A DNA stretch of 64,000 nucleotides, taken from Propionibacteriaceae bacterium AM104-82 (GTDB lineage Bacteria; Actinomycetota; Actinomycetes; Propionibacteriales; Propionibacteriaceae). Where the stretch lies: positions 1 to 64,000 of the forward strand of contig JAQDQK010000009.1 of the NCBI GenBank assembly GCA_027658995.1. Reading direction: 5' to 3'. Below are positions 60,682-64,000 of this stretch, one piece after another (the first letter of the stretch is position 1; every line of letters starts with the position of its first letter). Below the pieces are notes generated by a model. The model ran no database searches and had not been told where the DNA came from. It was given only the letters and a program-made list of their open reading frames with translations. A program made the translations under genes and the position numbers.

Positions 60682-61749
60682 TCAGTCCTCAGGGACCAGG
60701 ACTACCTTGCCCGCTGCGCCCGTCGCGGCCAGCTCGAATGCTTCGGCGGCGCGGGACAGTGGCAGACGGTGGCTGATCACGGCCTCTGGGTGCATACCGG
60801 CCTCGCACAGCATCCAGGTGAGGTCCTCCATACCCTGCAGCGACGTCACCCACGAGCTAAACAACGTCAGTTGCTTGTGCAGCATCGTGTCTGACACCTC
60901 GGTCTCGAGTCGTCCGCCCTCACCTAGCAGGGATACCCTTCCCCATTCTGCTGCGCCTTCAAGCGCGGTTGAGCGACCAGGCGTGCTGCCTGAACAGTCG
61001 ACGGCGACGCTGCAGCCTTGCCCGTTCGTCAGCTCGAGGACCGAATCGGCCGCGTGCTCGTCGGCTAGCACGATGTCGTCTACGAGGCCGGTCGCCTTGA
61101 CGAAGTCGATCCGCTCCGCGCCCCGCTCGACGCCGATCACGCGACGGGCGCCAAGCGTCCGGCCGATCATCGCTGCGGCCATGCCGACCGGGCCGAGCCC
61201 GACCACGAGCAGGTCGTCGGAGCCCTTCACGCCTGTGCGGCGCATGCCCTCGTAGGCGGTGCCGAATCCGCAGGCGATGAGCGCGCCGTCCGCGAACGTC
61301 AGGGGCTCGGGGAGTGGGATGCAGGTTGACTCTTCGACGAGGACGTAGTCGGCATGCCCGCCGTCGCGCTGCCATCCGTAGGCGGCGCGGTGCGCCGAGT
61401 CGGAGCAGCTGATGAAGTTGCCAGCACGGCAGTTGGTGCAGCGACCACAACCGACGATGTGGTAGACGAGCACCCGGTCACCTTCGCCGAAGCGCGTGAC
61501 TCCGGGGCCGGCCTCGACCACCTGTCCGCACGGCTCGTGGCCTGCGATGACACCCTTGTAGGCAGGTGCTCCATCTAGACCCTTGTGCGTCTTGTAGCCG
61601 TGGTAGATGTAGCCGATGTCACTGCCGCAGATGCCGCTGGCTCCCATCTTCAGCAGCAGCTGGCCGTGGCCGGGTACAGGGATGGGGTATTCGTGGATCT
61701 CGACCGTCGAGTTGCCGGGGAGGAAGACCCCGCGCATGGTGTCAGTCAT
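60682..61749 (-). CDS. Zinc-dependent alcohol dehydrogenase, sorbitol/threonine dehydrogenase type
   Basis: 355-aa medium-chain dehydrogenase. Seen: catalytic zinc ligands in GICGSD and GHEP, structural zinc site CGRCTNCRAGNFISC (about 101-115), and the NAD(H) motif VVGLGPVGMAAAMIG. It oxidises or reduces a polyol or sugar alcohol. It follows the ribose-type transporter genes by 11 bp, so the imported sugar or polyol is its likely substrate. Codon third positions here contain many more A and T than in the rest of the window. Confidence 0.9.
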   Translation of the reverse strand: MTDTMRGVFLPGNSTVEIHEYPIPVPGHGQLLLKMGASGICGSDIGYIYHGYKTHKGLDGAPAYKGVIAGHEPCGQVVEAGPGVTRFGEGDRVLVYHIVGCGRCTNCRAGNFISCSDSAHRAAYGWQRDGGHADYVLVEESTCIPLPEPLTFADGALIACGFGTAYEGMRRTGVKGSDDLLVVGLGPVGMAAAMIGRTLGARRVIGVERGAERIDFVKATGLVDDIVLADEHAADSVLELTNGQGCSVAVDCSGSTPGRSTALEGAAEWGRVSLLGEGGRLETEVSDTMLHKQLTLFSSWVTSLQGMEDLTWMLCEAGMHPEAVISHRLPLSRAAEAFELAATGAAGKVVLVPED

Positions 61750-61760
61750 TGTGAGGTTCC

Positions 61761-62774
61761 TTAATCGTTGTTACTGCCGCGCTTGCGCGACAGCAGGCTG
61801 TTGAGCAGGACGGCGAGCACGATGATCGCACCGCTGACGACCTGCTGCAGGAAGGAGTTGACGCCAAGCAGCACCAAACCGTTGCCGAGCAGGGTGATGA
61901 ACAAGACACCAAGGAACGTGCCGAGCAGGCTGCCCCGACCACCCGCAAGCGTGGTGCCTCCGACCACGACCGCGGCGATCACGTTGAACTCCAGGCCCTG
62001 AGCGGCGCCTCCGTTGCCTGAGCCGAGGCGGGCGGCCATCAGCACACCGCTGAGCGCCGAGAGGATGCCTGTGATCATGAAGATCGTGATCCGTATGCGG
62101 GTCACGTTGATGCCCGCCAGCCGCGCCGAGGCCGCGTTGCCACCGACGGCGAAGACCGAACGACCAAACGGGGTGCGCGTCGAGACGAACCCGAAGAACA
62201 GGAACGCGAGGATCATGATCAGCGCCGGGGTCGGCAAGCCGAGCACTGAGCCGGAGAGGAACGAGATGATCGGGTCCGAGAGAGGGATTGGCACGGGCAG
62301 CGCGTCGGTGATGAACAGGGCGAGGCCGCCCAGCATCAACCAGAGGCCAAGGGTTCCGATGAAGCTCGGCACGCCAGCCTTCGCCCGCAGGACACCGACC
62401 AGCATGCCCCAGCCTGCGCCGCACAGCAGCGTCAACAGGATCGCGACAATGACGGGTAGGCCAGCCGAGGTGATGATCTTGGCGAAGATCACCGACGAAA
62501 GGGCAACAGCCGGGCCGATCGACACGTCGATCTCTCCGGCGATGATAACGAGGGTGACGCCGGTTGCTGCCACTCCGATCATGGCCGCATCGCGGAGGAG
62601 ACCGAGCTGGTTGGGTGCGCTGATGAACCCGGTCGCAGTGAATGACAGGACTATGTACAAGATGACGATGCCTGCCAGGAGACCCAAGATGTTGAGTCCT
62701 GTGCCGCTGGCAGAGATGCGGCTCCACAGCGCCGCTGCGCCGCGCTCGGTGGTGGTGTCGGTGGGCTGCGACAT
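61761..62774 (-). CDS. Ribose-type (CUT2) ABC transporter permease
   Basis: 337-aa RbsC-like permease with about nine hydrophobic segments. Seen: GIVILYIVLSFTATGF, GEIDVSIGPAVALSSVIFA, RTPFGRSVFAVGGNAASARLAGI and VVGGTTLAGGRGSLLGTFLG, all CUT2 family marks. It lies 1 bp after the ATPase stop. Codon usage differs from the older genes to the left. Confidence 0.93.
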   Translation of the reverse strand: MSQPTDTTTERGAAALWSRISASGTGLNILGLLAGIVILYIVLSFTATGFISAPNQLGLLRDAAMIGVAATGVTLVIIAGEIDVSIGPAVALSSVIFAKIITSAGLPVIVAILLTLLCGAGWGMLVGVLRAKAGVPSFIGTLGLWLMLGGLALFITDALPVPIPLSDPIISFLSGSVLGLPTPALIMILAFLFFGFVSTRTPFGRSVFAVGGNAASARLAGINVTRIRITIFMITGILSALSGVLMAARLGSGNGGAAQGLEFNVIAAVVVGGTTLAGGRGSLLGTFLGVLFITLLGNGLVLLGVNSFLQQVVSGAIIVLAVLLNSLLSRKRGSNND

Positions 62775-62775
62775 G

Positions 62776-64000
62776 TCAGTTCTCCTTGGTGGAGTCGGTC
62801 CCCATGGCGGCGGCGAGGAGATCGGAGTTGGTGATGTTAGGGGCGCGGAACTCGTGTGTGAGTTGACCGCCGCGCATGACGACTACGCGATCGCATACGA
62901 GGGGGAGTTCCTCGAGCTCGCTCGACACGAACAGGACCGCTGCCCCGTCGGCGGCCAAGCCGCGCACGATGTCGTAGATCTGCGCCTTCGACCCGACGTC
63001 GACGCCGCGGGTCGGTTCATCGAGAAGTAGCACGTCGCTGCCCGCGTGCAGCCAACGCCCGATGACCGCCTTCTGCTGGTTACCGCCGCTGAGGGTTCGG
63101 ATGGGTCGCTGCAATGAGGCCGCCTTGATGGCGAGTCGCGCCTTGAGGCCCGCTGTCGCTTGGCCGACCTCGGATCCCTGCAGCACTCCTGCCTTCGTGA
63201 CCTTTGAGTAGTCCGTCAGGATGATGTTGTCCGCGATGCTGAGGTCGGCGATGATGCCCTCCGCCTTGCGGTTCTCGGGTGTCAGGCCAAGCCCCAACGC
63301 CTTCGCCTTGCGGGGGCGGCGAGCCTTGGTAGGGACGCCATTGATGATGACCTCGCCTGCGGTGACCGCGTCGAAGCCCGCGATGGCGCGCAGCAGTTCG
63401 CTACGTCCGGAGCCGAGGAGCCCCGCGATGCCAAGCACCTCACCGGCCCGTACCCGCAGGTCGATGCCACGCACCTTTGGCGGCGAAACGAGGCCTGTGA
63501 CCTCGAGTTTGACGTCGCCGAGCGCGTTGGGCTCGAGTGCGCCGGCATCGTCGTGGGTGGCACCTAGCATCAGGTCGATAATGTGGGCGGTCGAGGCTCC
63601 CTTGATGGGTTCGGTCGAGACGTGTCGTCCGTCGCGCATCACGGAGACGCTGTCAGCAATCTGTCGGATCTCATCCATCCGATGGCTGACGTAGATCACT
63701 GCAACGCCTCTGGCGGAGACCTCCTTGACGACCCGCAACACCAGGTCGACTTCGTTCGCAGCGAGCGCGCTGGTCGGCTCATCGAGAATCAGGAGCCGTG
63801 GGTCCTCACGGACGGCTCGAACGATCTCGACGATCTGCTGCTCGGCCAACGTCAGGCTGTCGACCGGGCGACGCGGCGACATGGTGAGACCAAACGAGCG
63901 CAGTGTCTCGCCTGCTGCCGTGGTCATGGCGCGTCGATCGATCCTGGCCGGGTTCCCGGGCCAGCGGCCGAGGAACATGTTCTCGGCGATCGTCATCTCT
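62776..64000 (-). CDS. Ribose-type ABC transporter ATP-binding protein, 5' end beyond the window
   Basis: The 408 C-terminal codons of an RbsA/MglA-type protein with two ATPase domains. Seen: in the first domain LTIAENMFLG, signature-region LTLAEQQIVEIVRA and Walker B LLILDEPTSAL. In the second domain degenerate Walker A GLLGSGRSELLRA, LSGGNQQKAVIGRWL and LLLDEPTRGVDVG. Family length is about 500 aa, so roughly 95 residues including the first Walker A lie past position 64000. The frame is open to the edge; the ATG at 63996 is internal. Confidence 0.93.
   Translation of the reverse strand, partial: EMTIAENMFLGRWPGNPARIDRRAMTTAAGETLRSFGLTMSPRRPVDSLTLAEQQIVEIVRAVREDPRLLILDEPTSALAANEVDLVLRVVKEVSARGVAVIYVSHRMDEIRQIADSVSVMRDGRHVSTEPIKGASTAHIIDLMLGATHDDAGALEPNALGDVKLEVTGLVSPPKVRGIDLRVRAGEVLGIAGLLGSGRSELLRAIAGFDAVTAGEVIINGVPTKARRPRKAKALGLGLTPENRKAEGIIADLSIADNIILTDYSKVTKAGVLQGSEVGQATAGLKARLAIKAASLQRPIRTLSGGNQQKAVIGRWLHAGSDVLLLDEPTRGVDVGSKAQIYDIVRGLAADGAAVLFVSSELEELPLVCDRVVVMRGGQLTHEFRAPNITNSDLLAAAMGTDSTKEN

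Overview
The window is one stretch of a high-GC Gram-positive chromosome, most likely an actinobacterium. Nearly every codon third position in the core genes is G or C, GTG and TTG starts are common, genes overlap by 4 bp in operons, and the protein families (LtrA, Pr6Pr, HxlR, KstD-type flavoproteins, CopC-CopD/YcnI/DUF5134 copper genes, YCII and DMP19 proteins) are typical of that phylum. A Propionibacteriaceae-like soil or sludge saprophyte is a guess, not something the sequence proves.

Layout. 0.3-14.6 kb: two carbohydrate loci. A peptide-class ABC transporter ends in a GH3 beta-glycosidase gene and has a divergent TetR regulator. A CUT1 sugar transporter ends in a GH51 arabinofuranosidase gene. 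14.8-24 kb: a large membrane mannosyltransferase, a DEAD-box RNA helicase, an S33 iminopeptidase and an S9 oligopeptidase. 24-27 kb: a GH92 alpha-mannosidase. 27.6-47.6 kb: housekeeping and stress genes (YCII protein, frameshifted FAD dehydrogenase, TSUP transporter, DMP19 protein, AlkD, HxlR-VOC pair, LtrA, Pr6Pr, formate-THF ligase, LpqC-type esterase with MarR, amidohydrolase, zinc-finger/HTH protein beside an MFS transporter, TetR-KstD pair). 49.2-57.7 kb: a copper homeostasis region (BlaI/CopY regulator, M56 protease, CopC-CopD, YcnI, DUF5134, CtaG-type membrane protein, Cu P-type ATPase). 57.8-60.6 kb: a two-component system and a small P-loop kinase. 60.7-64 kb: a ribose-type ABC transporter with an alcohol dehydrogenase, in visibly different codon usage and running off the right edge.

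How the genes work together. The sugar loci import oligosaccharides and cleave them inside the cell: none of the three glycosidases shows a signal peptide. Each locus reads from binding protein through permeases to hydrolase. The copper genes share a dyad, CTAC-N5-GTAG, in front of both the BlaI-type regulator and the divergent copper operons, which suggests one regulon.

The most unusual content is between genes. Five copies of an 80-bp (one 79-bp) near-palindrome bounded by TTGAGCA...TGCTCAA lie in gene 3' flanks, in two sequence subfamilies. A second family, bounded by TTGAGCC and GTCGAAAC around a variable 3-nt-loop hairpin, fills most of the longer gaps between convergent genes as mosaic arrays. 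Two genes carry likely single-base frameshifts (FAD dehydrogenase, copCD), and one oligosaccharide-binding protein has lost its lipobox cysteine.
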